Of a stretch of 64,000 bases of DNA, positions 1 through 9,473 are shown one piece after another. The notes beneath the pieces are model-generated. The model had not been told where the DNA came from. It did not search any database and saw only the letters and a program-made list of their open reading frames with translations. This DNA is from Enterovibrio sp045679545 (GTDB lineage Bacteria; Pseudomonadota; Gammaproteobacteria; Enterobacterales; Vibrionaceae), in assembly GCF_045679545.1 (NCBI RefSeq), contig NZ_CP166194.1, positions 1,364,001 to 1,428,000 of the forward strand, in the 5' to 3' direction. Both the position numbers and the translations under genes were made by a program. Within the stretch, counting starts at the first letter, position 1. Each line of letters starts with the position of its first letter.

Positions 1-1183
1 CTACCAGACCGACTTTTTCACCTGGTTTGATGGTGAGGTTTAATTTCTCAATCACGCCTTTGCTTTCACCGTAATGGAAGCTCACATCATTGAAAGTAAT
101 CTCGCCTTTCGGCACGGTAAGGACCGGGGCATTCGGCGCATCCGTCACGTCAACGGGCTTCGCTAGCGTGGCCATGCCATCAACGACTGTTCCTATATTT
201 TCAAACAGCGCGCCGATTTCCCACATGATCCACTTGGACATGCCATTGATTCGCAGAGCAAGGCTGACAGCGATAGCTATGGCGCCCACGGTGATAGAGG
301 AATCAAGCCACAACCAAATCGAAATGGCACTGATGGCAAACACCAATGCGTAGTTGATGATCTCAACCGCGATGTTAAAGCCCGTCGCCAAACGCATTTG
401 ACGATGAACCGTATCGAGGAAGGTCTCCATACCTTCTTCGGCGTAGGCGGTTTCTCTGTCTGTGTGAGAGAAGAGTTTGACGGTTGAAATGTTGGTGTAA
501 CTGTCGACAATGCGTCCCGTCATGAGGGAGCGCGCATCGGCCTGTTCGGTGGAGACGGCTTTGAGTCGTGGCACGAAATACATCTGAATGCCAATGTATG
601 CGGCCAGCCAAATTAGTAGCGGGATCATTAAGCGGATGTCTGCCTGTCCCACCATGACCAGCATGGTGGTGAAGTAAACGGCGATATACACCGCGACATC
701 GAGCAATTTCATCACGGTTTCGCGAATCGACAGGGCGGTTTGCATCACTTTAGTGGCAATGCGTCCAGCGAAATCGTTTTGGTAGAACCCGATGCTTTGC
801 TTTAGCAAGTATCGGTGTGCCAGCCAGCGGATCGACATGGGGTAATTGCCAAGCAATGATTGGTGCAAAACGAGTGAATGCAAGGAGACCAGCAATGGCA
901 TGACAACAAGAACCAATATGCCCATCCAAATTAGCGTATTGCCTTCTTGTGCCAGAAAGGTGGTTTTGTCTTGGTGGGTCAGCCAATCAACCAATTGGCC
1001 CATAAAGCCAAACAAAGACACCTCTGCAATCGCAATCAGTGCCGTAAGCAATGACATGGCGACAAGCGGCCTTTCAAAACCTTTGGTGTAGTGACGGCAA
1101 AAGGCGAGCAACGTCTTCGGTGGCTGTTCGGGTTCTGATGGCGGAAAAGCCGTAGTTATACGCTCAAAGAGTTTGTAGATCAT
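1..1183 (-). CDS. ABC exporter, fused permease/ATPase (partial)
   Basis: This is the N-terminal part (about 394 residues) of a half-size ABC exporter; the gene runs off the left edge. The start at 1183 gives MIYKLFERITTAFPPSEP. A six-helix exporter membrane domain follows, with hydrophobic stretches such as VAMSLLTALIAIAEVSLF and IWMGILVLVVMPLLVSL. The linker GEITFNDVSFHYGESKGVIE opens the ATPase domain, and the window ends at PGEKVGLV just before the Walker A loop. The family exports lipids, peptides or drugs as homo- or heterodimers; the substrate cannot be read here. It resembles the MsbA/MdlB/YddA-style fusions. The Walker B and signature motifs lie outside the window, so an intact ATPase is assumed, not seen. 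Confidence 0.9.
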   Translation of the reverse strand, partial: MIYKLFERITTAFPPSEPEQPPKTLLAFCRHYTKGFERPLVAMSLLTALIAIAEVSLFGFMGQLVDWLTHQDKTTFLAQEGNTLIWMGILVLVVMPLLVSLHSLVLHQSLLGNYPMSIRWLAHRYLLKQSIGFYQNDFAGRIATKVMQTALSIRETVMKLLDVAVYIAVYFTTMLVMVGQADIRLMIPLLIWLAAYIGIQMYFVPRLKAVSTEQADARSLMTGRIVDSYTNISTVKLFSHTDRETAYAEEGMETFLDTVHRQMRLATGFNIAVEIINYALVFAISAISIWLWLDSSITVGAIAIAVSLALRINGMSKWIMWEIGALFENIGTVVDGMATLAKPVDVTDAPNAPVLTVPKGEITFNDVSFHYGESKGVIEKLNLTIKPGEKVGLV

Positions 1184-1393
1184 GAAACCTTCGGGAAACA
1201 AAAAATGGTCAGACGATAGGAAGTTATCGGCAGAAGTCCGCTATATGATACGACTGTGCGCCGAAGAATAGCACCCCAATTGTATGAATATTCGTTCAGT
1301 TTAAGATTCACCTCCCTTAACTAAGCGTTTAACGATACAAAGGAAAATGGTCGCGGTGTTGGGGTGAACGTTTAGCGAAGTGCTGCGAGGCAA

Positions 1394-1422
1394 AGAAAAA
1401 GCCGGCTAGAAGCAGCCGGCTT
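1394..1422 (-). terminator. Rho-independent terminator of the chitinase gene
   Basis: Perfect 9-bp arms AAGCCGGCT/AGCCGGCTT with a 6-nt loop lie about 40 nt past the chitinase stop. On the minus strand they are followed by TTTTTCTTT. Confidence 0.8.
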
Positions 1423-1460
1423 GGGTTAGTTTTTTATGTGGTTACATGGTCGTGTGGGTA

Positions 1461-4400
1461 TTAACCACAAACTTTAGACCAGCTACCATCACTTCCCGGT
1501 GCTGATGCTGTCCACCAGTTGGCTTGGTAAACTTTACCGCCATTAACGACCTTGTCGCCAGCGGCAGCATGGCTTGGATTACCCTGCCAGTCAGTTTGTG
1601 GTAAATCAGGGTAAACAGTTAGCCCCGTTGTATCACAGTTGCCTGGCTCAGGGTTGGTTGGATCAGTCGGGCCAACAGGGCCTGATAGATCAGCCAGAGG
1701 CAGGTCGCTGTATTCAAAGGCAAACGCATAATCCACACCGTTGATGTTCACTGTGTAGTTAGCAGGGCCTGAGATTGGCAGGTAGTAAACCATGTCCAAT
1801 TCATAGGTCGCGCCAGCAGGCAGTGCTTTCCATGCAGGTAGCGAGAAGGCGACGCGGTGCATAGTACCTTCCAGACCACCGATGTTGTTTGACTTAGTGT
1901 GACCAGACGAAATCACTTTCAAGCCGCCACCAGACTGATCTTTTGCGTTATCAGGGGCAGAAGTCGGAATGTCGAATTGGAATTCCGTGCCACCTGGAAT
2001 ATCAGTCCCCGTGTTGTTGGTGAAAGTGATCTTCGGATTGATTGGGTAGTTTTGGTCACCCACTTTAAAGCCACCTACGCTCACTGCGATATCGACCGCC
2101 TGGGTCGGCATCGCTGTCTCTGACAGCTTGTTGCCGTAAGGCGTGGCAGCTGCAAACTTGTCGTAGATTGCTTTGGTCATGGTGTTACCCATGTGGTATT
2201 CGCCGTTACCCGTCTTACAAGCGTTTTCGCTTGCATCAACAACCTCGGTACGGTTGCCGTTAGCATCTAGCTGGTAACACGCATAGTCACCTGCCAATTC
2301 CCAGAACATGATACCGCCGATACCTTTGTCGATAACGTAGTCAGATTTCACGCTGACAGACGCTTCGTCTTCCGTTGACAGGAATACACCTTTTTCTGCG
2401 TTCCACAACCACGGTGCAACTGCAACGGCGTCATAGTTACGCTCGTAGGTGCCTTTTAGCACGTCTTGTGGATCGTTGGCTGGGTCTAGCTTATAAGCAG
2501 AGGCGTATGAACCGAAGATACCGTTTTCGAGGTTTTTCGCGTGCCACATTGGGTTAGAGCCGGCACCCATTTCGTTGCCTTTTGGATCGGTGTCGTGCCA
2601 CATGTTGTCGATACCAATCGCGCCGTGACCACAGTTGTTCTTCTCACCTTCACCAGTGCCTGGTTGACACTCAGCTTGGTTTGGAAGCGCAGCTTTACCC
2701 CACAGACCGTTTTCACCGCCAGTGACACCTTGCCAACCACGGGTGTAGTAAGGAACACCGATGTTGATACGACCTGCCGGCATTGAACCGCGGAAGTAGT
2801 GGTATGCCCAGTCAGTGTTCAGGTAACCGATACCGCCATACTGGCTGGTGCCGTAAACATTCCAAGCAGCAAGCTCGGAGTCTTTACCTGTGTCGAACAG
2901 TGCGGCATTGTGACCAACGTGGTCGTTCCATGCACCGTGTAGATCGTAAGTCATGATGTTGACGTAATCGAGGTACTTAGTGACATCAAAGGTTTCCATG
3001 CCGCGCAGTAAGTAGCCAGAAGATGGCGCTGCGATAGTTAGCATGTAATGTTGACCGTCTTGCGCAGAAGCGATATCGACTTTCTCACGAAGAACACGCA
3101 TCAACTCTTGATAAGACGCCCACAGGTAAGCACGACGTGGTTCCATGAAGTCTTTGTCGTATGGGTTGCCTGCACCTGCCATAGAGGTTGGGTACTCATA
3201 GTCGATATCCAGACCATCGAACTTGTATTGACGCATCATCTCAACAGCAGAATCCGCAAACTTCTGGATGCCCGCATGGTTGATTGAACCATCCGCGTTG
3301 GTTGTCATGGTGTAGAAACCACCGTCAGCAACACGGTTGCCGTCGTTAGCGAAGTGACCGCCAGTTTCAGCCCAACCACCAATAGAAATCAGTGTCTTAA
3401 CGTCATGTTTCTTCTTGTACGTTGCCAGAGCACCGAAGTGGCCTTTGAAGCCCAATGCAGGATCGATTTCAACGTCAGGCCATTCTCTGCCAACTGCGGC
3501 GTTGCTTGGATCGTTGACATCACCGACGTTCACTTTACCGTCCGCACCAATGCTCACGAACGCGTAGTTGATGTGGGTGAGCTCTTCCCAAGGGATGTCT
3601 TTAACCAGATATGCGGCTTGTGGGTCATCACCTGAACGCCAGCTGGTGAAGTAACCGATAATACGACGAGGGTGGTCGGCACCCATGTCTTCACGGCCTT
3701 CAGCGTCGTAAACGGTACAGTAAGGTACGTTCACACCTGGAGTTTGGTACATACCCTCTGGACGACAGTTAGACACGGTTGGCGTGCCTGTCACGTTGAC
3801 GCTCACGAGAGCGGAGTCTGTTGATGCGCCTTTGTCATCGGTGGCTTTCGCGTAGATAGACACGTTTCCGACTTTGTCAGCAGTCCAATCAAATGTAAAC
3901 GGAGCTGCGTTTTTAGAGCCAAGTAGCTGGCCGGCTGCATAGAAATCAACCTTCGCGACAGTGCCATCTGCATCGGCGGCATCCGCAGTGAGTGTGACTA
4001 CGGCACCTTGGTCAACGGCTGTTGCAGAAGCGGCAACAGAGACGGTTGGTGCTTCATTGCCCGGTTCAACGGTACCCGCTTCCACGGTAACGCTAAGCGC
4101 AGTTGATACAGTGCTAGCACCTTTATCATCTGTAGCTTTAACCGTGATCGTGTGGGCGCCTTCAGCGGCAGTCCAATTCACTGAATAGGGAGAAGAAGTA
4201 TCTGAACCGACTGATGCGCCATCAACAAAGAATTCGACTTTAGTCACAGAGCCATCAGCATCTGCTGCGGCAGCACTTAGTGCGACCACGTCGCCGCTGG
4301 TGATTTTATCGGTTGCAGTTGGAGAAACCAGCGATGCGCTTGGGGCTTGGTTTTCTGGTGGAGTGACTACGCCGCCAGTGTCGCACTGGTCGATCTTTTT

Positions 4401-4631
4401 CCACTCTTGATAAGCGCCAGATGAGGTGGCAGGGCTGTTACCCATTGTCCACCAGTTCGCTTTATAGACATGGTTATCTTGCTGAACGGTAGAGCCGCCG
4501 CCATAAGCGACATTGTCTTGCCATTTTTGAATATTGGAGCAATCGGTTGCTGCTTGCGCGTTGAAAGCAAACATACACGCGACGGCGACTGCCGACAGCG
4601 TGAAGCCCGTGCTCTTGCGTTTCACATCCAT
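1461..4631 (-). CDS. Secreted multidomain GH18 chitinase
   Basis: A 1056-residue endochitinase that hydrolyses beta-1,4-GlcNAc chains outside the cell. In order: a signal peptide cleaved after about residue 28 (FAFNAQA|A); an N-terminal CBM5/12 chitin-binding module (about 30-85, with YKANWW); two Ig/PKD-like beta repeats (about 95-185 and 193-285), each ending in KATDDKGAST; a GH18 barrel (about 325-800) with the catalytic motif DGLDIDYEYP, proton donor Glu479; a ChiC-type beta domain (about 855-985); and a second CBM5/12 module at the C-terminus (YQANWWTAS). The start is preceded by GAGGTAATTCC. Chitinases of this size are typical of Vibrionaceae. The duplicated binding modules suggest attack on crystalline chitin. 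It stands alone in its transcription unit. Confidence 0.96.
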   Translation of the reverse strand: MDVKRKSTGFTLSAVAVACMFAFNAQAATDCSNIQKWQDNVAYGGGSTVQQDNHVYKANWWTMGNSPATSSGAYQEWKKIDQCDTGGVVTPPENQAPSASLVSPTATDKITSGDVVALSAAAADADGSVTKVEFFVDGASVGSDTSSPYSVNWTAAEGAHTITVKATDDKGASTVSTALSVTVEAGTVEPGNEAPTVSVAASATAVDQGAVVTLTADAADADGTVAKVDFYAAGQLLGSKNAAPFTFDWTADKVGNVSIYAKATDDKGASTDSALVSVNVTGTPTVSNCRPEGMYQTPGVNVPYCTVYDAEGREDMGADHPRRIIGYFTSWRSGDDPQAAYLVKDIPWEELTHINYAFVSIGADGKVNVGDVNDPSNAAVGREWPDVEIDPALGFKGHFGALATYKKKHDVKTLISIGGWAETGGHFANDGNRVADGGFYTMTTNADGSINHAGIQKFADSAVEMMRQYKFDGLDIDYEYPTSMAGAGNPYDKDFMEPRRAYLWASYQELMRVLREKVDIASAQDGQHYMLTIAAPSSGYLLRGMETFDVTKYLDYVNIMTYDLHGAWNDHVGHNAALFDTGKDSELAAWNVYGTSQYGGIGYLNTDWAYHYFRGSMPAGRINIGVPYYTRGWQGVTGGENGLWGKAALPNQAECQPGTGEGEKNNCGHGAIGIDNMWHDTDPKGNEMGAGSNPMWHAKNLENGIFGSYASAYKLDPANDPQDVLKGTYERNYDAVAVAPWLWNAEKGVFLSTEDEASVSVKSDYVIDKGIGGIMFWELAGDYACYQLDANGNRTEVVDASENACKTGNGEYHMGNTMTKAIYDKFAAATPYGNKLSETAMPTQAVDIAVSVGGFKVGDQNYPINPKITFTNNTGTDIPGGTEFQFDIPTSAPDNAKDQSGGGLKVISSGHTKSNNIGGLEGTMHRVAFSLPAWKALPAGATYELDMVYYLPISGPANYTVNINGVDYAFAFEYSDLPLADLSGPVGPTDPTNPEPGNCDTTGLTVYPDLPQTDWQGNPSHAAAGDKVVNGGKVYQANWWTASAPGSDGSWSKVCG

Positions 4632-5032
4632 GGAATTACCTCGAAAAAGTTATCTAGTTATTGATCTATTTGTAATTAACGCGACTTAAATCGCGCAATA
4701 AATAAAGTAGTGGAGTTGCAATTGTGAGACACGGCTGTTTTCGTCAGATTTAGATCTTTAGTCAGTATCTGAATAAAAAAGCTTTTCGCTTCTGGCGGCG
4801 ATTCACAGTTTCAACTGACATACATTCATCAAATTCATGAAATTTGTGCGGTGAATAAATGAACATAAATACCGTATGGTAGACCAATGTCTAATCAGGA
4901 TTGTTGACAATCTGTGTTGATATATCGTCTTATAACGACTAAAAATTAACTTGTAGCGAAATTTTGTCGACAATGTGATGGGTTATGCGAGTGAGTATTA
5001 AAACGTAATGTCGACACCAAAGGAATTGCACG
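4632..5032. promoter_or_regulatory. Divergent promoter region, chitinase / prp regulator
   Basis: A 401-nt AT-rich gap between divergent genes, with no ORF of note. It holds three related palindromic sequences: TTGTTGACAA at 4901-4910, TTGTCGACAA at 4964-4973 and TGTCGACA at 5009-5016. The first two start 63 bp apart, about six helical turns. FCD-type GntR proteins commonly bind TTGT..ACAA palindromes, so these are candidate operators for the adjacent GntR regulator. The assignment is inference. No convincing sigma70 promoter with good spacing could be picked. Confidence 0.45.
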
Positions 5033-5701
5033 ATGAAAGATGTCACCAAATCTGAAGGGATCACTGAATGGCTTATCGAGGCCATTGTCAGTGGAAAGTT
5101 TGCGTCGGGCAGCAAAATATCAGAACCCGAATTGTCGCGTGAGCTCGGGGTGAGTCGCGGTCCACTGCGAGAAGCCATGATGCGCTTGGAATCGATGGGC
5201 TTGGTTGAGCGCGTGCCTCATGTTGGTGCTCGTGTTGTGGCAATCAGCGCTGCACAGCTTTCAGATATTTATGCAGTACGCGAAGCCTTAGAGGGCATGG
5301 CGATTCGTCAAGCTTGCCAACACATTACAGCGCAAGAGATTGAGGCGTTAAAAAAGCTACTTCATCGTCACCAGCAGCATATCGATGATGTTGATGGCGC
5401 GACCTATTTTCATCAGCAGGGTGATTTTGATTTTCACTATCGCATTATCCAAGCCAGCCGAAACGACAAATTAATCAGCTTGCTGTGTGACGAACTCTAT
5501 CATTTGGTTCGCATGTATCGCACGCAGTCAACGCGCACTCAGTCACGCCCAGAACGTGCATTGGATGAGCACGTTCAGATTCTAAATGCATTAGAAGAAA
5601 GAGATGCAGATCTGGCAGAAATGCTGATGCGAAGACACATAAAACGAAGCGGCGATCTGGCAGCGAAGCAACTTAATTCAGACAGGGAGAAAGCCTCATG
5701 A
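5033..5701 (+). CDS. GntR-family (FCD) regulator of the prp cluster
   Basis: A 222-residue repressor-type regulator. The N-terminal winged helix (about 10-75) has the GntR pattern GSKISEPELSRELGVSRGPL followed by REAMMRLESMGLVERVPHVG. The C-terminal all-helical FCD ligand-binding domain (about 80-215) carries metal/ligand-type residues in DFDFHYRII and DEHVQIL. The start has a good AAGGA site. Its stop overlaps the prpB start (ATGA), so it is co-transcribed with the cluster it probably controls; methylcitrate or a related acid is the likely effector. Enterobacteria use a sigma54-dependent PrpR here. A GntR regulator in first place is known for Vibrio- and Shewanella-type prp loci. The function is inferred from position. 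Confidence 0.88.
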   Translation: MKDVTKSEGITEWLIEAIVSGKFASGSKISEPELSRELGVSRGPLREAMMRLESMGLVERVPHVGARVVAISAAQLSDIYAVREALEGMAIRQACQHITAQEIEALKKLLHRHQQHIDDVDGATYFHQQGDFDFHYRIIQASRNDKLISLLCDELYHLVRMYRTQSTRTQSRPERALDEHVQILNALEERDADLAEMLMRRHIKRSGDLAAKQLNSDREKAS

Positions 5702-6570
5702 GCGCAGGGAAAAAATTCCGCGACGCAGTAGCAAATAGCAGGCCGTTACAAGTGATGGGCACCATTAACGCCTATACCGCGATGTTAGCGGAGCAAACGG
5801 GTCATCAGGCAATTTATCTGTCCGGTGGTGGCGTCGCAAACGCCTCGTTTGGTTTACCTGACTTGGGGATCACCACGCTTAACGATGTGTTGGAAGATGC
5901 GCGACGCATTACGGATGCATCAAGCCTGCCACTGCTGGTGGACATCGACACAGGTTTTGGTGGGGCATTTAGTATTGCCCGTACCGTTCGTGAAATGGAG
6001 CGGGCAGGTGTGGCGGCGGTGCATATTGAAGATCAGGTTTCACAAAAGCGCTGCGGGCATCGACCAAACAAAGCCATTGTGAGCCAAGCTGAGATGATTG
6101 ATCGCGTTAAAGCGGCTGTCGATGCGAGAACTGACTCGAACTTCGTCATTATGGCACGTACTGATGCGCTAGCGGTTGAGGGGATAGACTCTGCTTTAGA
6201 GCGCGCGCAAGCCTGTGTTGAAGCGGGTGCAGACATGATTTTCCCAGAAGCGATTAATACGCTCGATCAATACAAGATTTTCACTCAAGCGTTGAATGTT
6301 CCCGTGCTGGCAAACATTACCGAATTTGGTCAAACACCGTTGTTTTCGGTCAGTGAATTGGACGAAGTCGGGGTTGATCTCGTGCTTTACCCGCTCTCAG
6401 CATTTCGTGCCATGAATCAGGCGGCACTTAACGTCTATCAGCAAGTGAAAACGGATGGTCATCAACGTAATGTTGTCGACACGATGCAGACTCGCGAAGA
6501 ATTGTATCACTACCTCGGTTACCACAATTACGAGCAACAACTCGACAAGTTATTTGCCGAGAAAGAATGA
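5698..6570 (+). CDS. prpB: 2-methylisocitrate lyase
   Basis: A 290-residue enzyme of the ICL/PEP mutase superfamily. It cleaves 2-methylisocitrate to pyruvate and succinate, the last step of the methylcitrate cycle. Visible hallmarks are GGGVANASFGLPDLGI, the metal-binding DIDTGFGG, the catalytic-loop motif EDQVSQKRCGHRPNK with the active-site Cys in KRCGH, and ARTDA. The length matches the family (about 290-300). It overlaps the regulator stop by 4 nt and precedes prpC by 128 nt. The residues around FGLPD and the prp neighbours favour PrpB over isocitrate lyase or carboxyphosphonoenolpyruvate mutase. Confidence 0.95.
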   Translation: MSAGKKFRDAVANSRPLQVMGTINAYTAMLAEQTGHQAIYLSGGGVANASFGLPDLGITTLNDVLEDARRITDASSLPLLVDIDTGFGGAFSIARTVREMERAGVAAVHIEDQVSQKRCGHRPNKAIVSQAEMIDRVKAAVDARTDSNFVIMARTDALAVEGIDSALERAQACVEAGADMIFPEAINTLDQYKIFTQALNVPVLANITEFGQTPLFSVSELDEVGVDLVLYPLSAFRAMNQAALNVYQQVKTDGHQRNVVDTMQTREELYHYLGYHNYEQQLDKLFAEKE

Positions 6571-6698
6571 GTTCATTTTGAAATAGAAACGCTGCAACAG
6601 AAAGCTTGAAGCACAAAGATAGACACAGAAGTTGAAGTAGAAAAAGCAGTAGGGAAACACATAAAAACAATAAATTAGTCAACGACAAGGAGCATATC

Positions 6699-7835
6699 AT
6701 GGCGGACAAAAACAAACCGTTAAGTGGAGAGGGATTACGTGGTCAGAGTGCGGGCAGCACGGCCTTGTGTACCGTCGGAAAATCCGGCACGGGATTGACC
6801 TACCGAGGCTATGACATTACGGACCTTGCTAACCACGCGGAGTTTGAGGAAGTCGCGTATCTCTTATTAAAAGGCAAATTGCCGAATGCGCAAGAACTGA
6901 ACGGTTACAAGCAAACTCTGATCGCCAAGAGGGGCTTGCCTTCCGCACTGTGTAGCGTGTTAGAAAACATTCCTGCTGATGCTCACCCAATGGATGTTAT
7001 GCGCACAGGTTGCTCGATGCTGGGTAATCTGGATACAGAATTAGATTTCTCTGAGCAGTCAGATAAATCAGACACCATTCTCGCTCACCTTCCCGCCATT
7101 ATTTGTTACTGGTATCGCTTCTCACATGATGGCGTGCGCATTGATACAGCGGCGAGCAATCAAGACAGCATTTCGGGCTATTTCCTCGATATGTTGTCTG
7201 ACGAGGCGCCGTCTGAGCTGCATATCCGCGTCATGCATTGCTCGTTAGTTTTGTACGCTGAACATGAATTCAATGCGTCCACCTTTGCAGCGCGAGTCTG
7301 TGCTTCTACTTTATCGGATATTCACTCATGCGTTACCGCTGCCATAGGCACGTTGCGCGGGCCATTGCATGGCGGCGCAAACGAAGCGGCCATGGCGATG
7401 ATTGAGAACTGGAGCACGCCTGATCAAGCTGAAGCGGCGTTGATGCAGATGCTCGCAAAAAAAGAAAAAATCATGGGATTTGGACACGCGATATACCGTG
7501 AATCCGACCCAAGAAACGCGCTGATCAAAGCATGGTCAAAGCAGTTGTCTGAGTCCTCTTCTGAAGCAGCATTGTACGACGTGTCTGAGCGCGTAGAACA
7601 GGTAATGAAGCGAGAAAAAGACTTGTTCCCCAATGCCGATTTTTTCCATGCATCGGCGTATCACTTCATGGGGATACCCACCAAGTTATTTACGCCTATT
7701 TTCGTGATGAGCCGCGTCACAGGCTGGTGCGCTCACGTGTTTGAGCAGCGCGAGAACAACCGAATTATTAGACCAAGTGCGGACTATGTTGGGCCAGAGC
7801 ATCAAGACTGGTTGCCAATCGAAAAACGCCAATAA
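6699..7835 (+). CDS. prpC: 2-methylcitrate synthase
   Basis: A 378-residue citrate-synthase-family enzyme that condenses propionyl-CoA with oxaloacetate to 2-methylcitrate. The start has AAGGAG nine bases upstream. Family signatures are GLTYRGYDI near the N-terminus, LRGPLHGGANEAAM with the catalytic His, MGFGHAIYRESDPR with the second His, and FYHASAYH-like FFHASAYHFMGIP with the catalytic Asp region. The short length (citrate synthase is about 430 residues) and prp neighbours identify the methylcitrate type. It is the third gene of the prp cluster and lies 24 nt from prpD. Confidence 0.95.
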   Translation: MADKNKPLSGEGLRGQSAGSTALCTVGKSGTGLTYRGYDITDLANHAEFEEVAYLLLKGKLPNAQELNGYKQTLIAKRGLPSALCSVLENIPADAHPMDVMRTGCSMLGNLDTELDFSEQSDKSDTILAHLPAIICYWYRFSHDGVRIDTAASNQDSISGYFLDMLSDEAPSELHIRVMHCSLVLYAEHEFNASTFAARVCASTLSDIHSCVTAAIGTLRGPLHGGANEAAMAMIENWSTPDQAEAALMQMLAKKEKIMGFGHAIYRESDPRNALIKAWSKQLSESSSEAALYDVSERVEQVMKREKDLFPNADFFHASAYHFMGIPTKLFTPIFVMSRVTGWCAHVFEQRENNRIIRPSADYVGPEHQDWLPIEKRQ

Positions 7836-7859
7836 CTGATTAAGGAAAGGAATCTAAAC

Positions 7860-9311
7860 ATGTCAATGAATGTCGATGTAAACCAGCGTCCAGCGCCTGA
7901 TGAACTGCTACAAACTATTGCTGATTATGTGTGCGAAAAAGAGATCACTTCAGCAGAGGCCTACAACACGGCGCGTAACTGTTTGATGGACACATTAGGA
8001 TGCGGCCTGTTGGCGTTACGTTTTCCAGAATGTACCAAACACATGGGGCCGCTCGTACCTGGAACAACCGTCAGAAATGGTGCACGCGTACCGGGCACTT
8101 CTCATGAGCTCGACCCCATCACAGCAGCATTCAATATTGGCTGCATGATTCGCTGGCTGGATTTTAATGACACTTGGCTGGCGGCAGAATGGGGACACCC
8201 ATCCGATAACCTTGGCGGTATTCTTGCGACGGCAGATTATTTGAGCCGTATTGCGGTATCAGAAGGCAAGCCTGCTTTAACGATGCAAGACGTACTCACG
8301 GCGATGATTAAAGCCCATGAAATTCAAGGTGTGTTGGCACTGGAAAATAGCTACAACCGTGTCGGGCTTGATCACGTGTTATTGGTGCGTGTTGCGTCGA
8401 CAGGAGTGGTCACACGTATGTTGGGTGGCAACCGCGATCAAGTCATTGATGCATTGTCACAAGCCTGGGTGGATGGTTGTTCGCTGCGTACTTATCGTCA
8501 TGCGCCGAATGCTGGCTCACGTAAATCTTGGGCGGCAGGTGATGCAACGTCTCGCGCAGTTCGATTGGCGATGATCACCATGAAGGGGGAGATGGGATTG
8601 CCATCCGTGCTGACTGCTGAGAAATGGGGCTTCTATGATGTCTTGTTCAAAGGTGAATCATTCCAAGTGAATCAACCGTTTGATGCTTACGTGATGGAAA
8701 ATGTGTTGTTCAAGATCTCTTTCCCGGCGGAGTTCCATGCGCAAACGGCGGTGGAATGTGCTGTGACATTGCACCCACAAGTAGCCAATCGCCTTGATGA
8801 CATTGAGCGCATTGAAGTGACCACGCATGAGTCTGCCATTCGCATCATTTCAAAGGTAGGTGACTTAGCCAACCCTGCAGACCGTGACCACTGCTTGCAA
8901 TACATGATTGCAGTGCCTTTGATTCACGGTGACTTGGTGGCCGAGCATTACGAAGACAGCTTCCATCGCGGTGATAGCCGTATTGATGCGCTGCGCGAGA
9001 AAATGACCATTATTGAAGACAAGCGCTATAGCGAAGATTACCTCGATGCCGACAAACGCTCGATTGCGAATGCGATTCAGATTTTCTTCAATGATGGAAC
9101 GTCGACCGAAAGAGTTGAAGTTGAATACCCGATTGGTCATCGTCGTCGCCGAGAAGAAGGTATCCCAGTGTTAGAAGGTAAATTCAAGCGTAACCTTCTC
9201 ACGCGTTTCCCTTCGGCACAGGCAGAGAAAATTTATGCGCTTTGTTTAGATCAAGACACCTTGATGAAAACGCCGGTAAATACCTTTATGGAGATGTTTA
9301 CCATTAATTAG
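7860..9311 (+). CDS. prpD: 2-methylcitrate dehydratase
   Basis: A 483-residue MmgE/PrpD-family enzyme that dehydrates 2-methylcitrate to 2-methylaconitate in the cytoplasm. Recognisable stretches are AYNTARNCLMDTLGCGLLAL, RWLDFNDTWLAAEWGHPSDN, MIKAHEIQGVLALENSYNRVG and the all-helical N-terminal domain; the C-terminal part has SAIRIISKVGDLANPADRDH. The length matches E. coli PrpD (483). This is the iron-sulfur-independent branch. The alternative AcnD/PrpF pair is absent from the cluster, so rehydration to methylisocitrate must be done by an aconitase elsewhere. Good AAGGA ribosome site. A strong terminator follows about 45 nt after the stop. Confidence 0.95.
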   Translation: MSMNVDVNQRPAPDELLQTIADYVCEKEITSAEAYNTARNCLMDTLGCGLLALRFPECTKHMGPLVPGTTVRNGARVPGTSHELDPITAAFNIGCMIRWLDFNDTWLAAEWGHPSDNLGGILATADYLSRIAVSEGKPALTMQDVLTAMIKAHEIQGVLALENSYNRVGLDHVLLVRVASTGVVTRMLGGNRDQVIDALSQAWVDGCSLRTYRHAPNAGSRKSWAAGDATSRAVRLAMITMKGEMGLPSVLTAEKWGFYDVLFKGESFQVNQPFDAYVMENVLFKISFPAEFHAQTAVECAVTLHPQVANRLDDIERIEVTTHESAIRIISKVGDLANPADRDHCLQYMIAVPLIHGDLVAEHYEDSFHRGDSRIDALREKMTIIEDKRYSEDYLDADKRSIANAIQIFFNDGTSTERVEVEYPIGHRRRREEGIPVLEGKFKRNLLTRFPSAQAEKIYALCLDQDTLMKTPVNTFMEMFTIN

Positions 9312-9355
9312 TGTTTCATCAACAAGCCAACATAAGGTTTGAGAAACAGCAGTTA

Positions 9356-9397
9356 CTTGGCAGCAAGCAACGACATCTGTTTGCTGCCAAGCTTTTT
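9356..9397 (+). terminator. Strong terminator between prpD and prpE
   Basis: Perfect 11-bp arms (CTTGGCAGCAA / TTGCTGCCAAG) enclose a 14-nt loop and are followed by CTTTTT. The structure sits inside the prp cluster, 44 nt after prpD and about 75 nt before prpE. It should reduce or separate prpE transcription. Confidence 0.8.
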
Positions 9398-9473
9398 ACC
9401 TCGTTGAGCGCCATTGGTGCATCAAAATGTGGGTAGAAAAGCAAAACCTCAGCAAGAGGCAAGGAGCATGACA

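Noticed and set aside
4904..4936. Sigma70 promoter TTGACA...TATAAC before the GntR gene
   Set aside because: The spacing between the two boxes is 21 bp, too long for a standard promoter.
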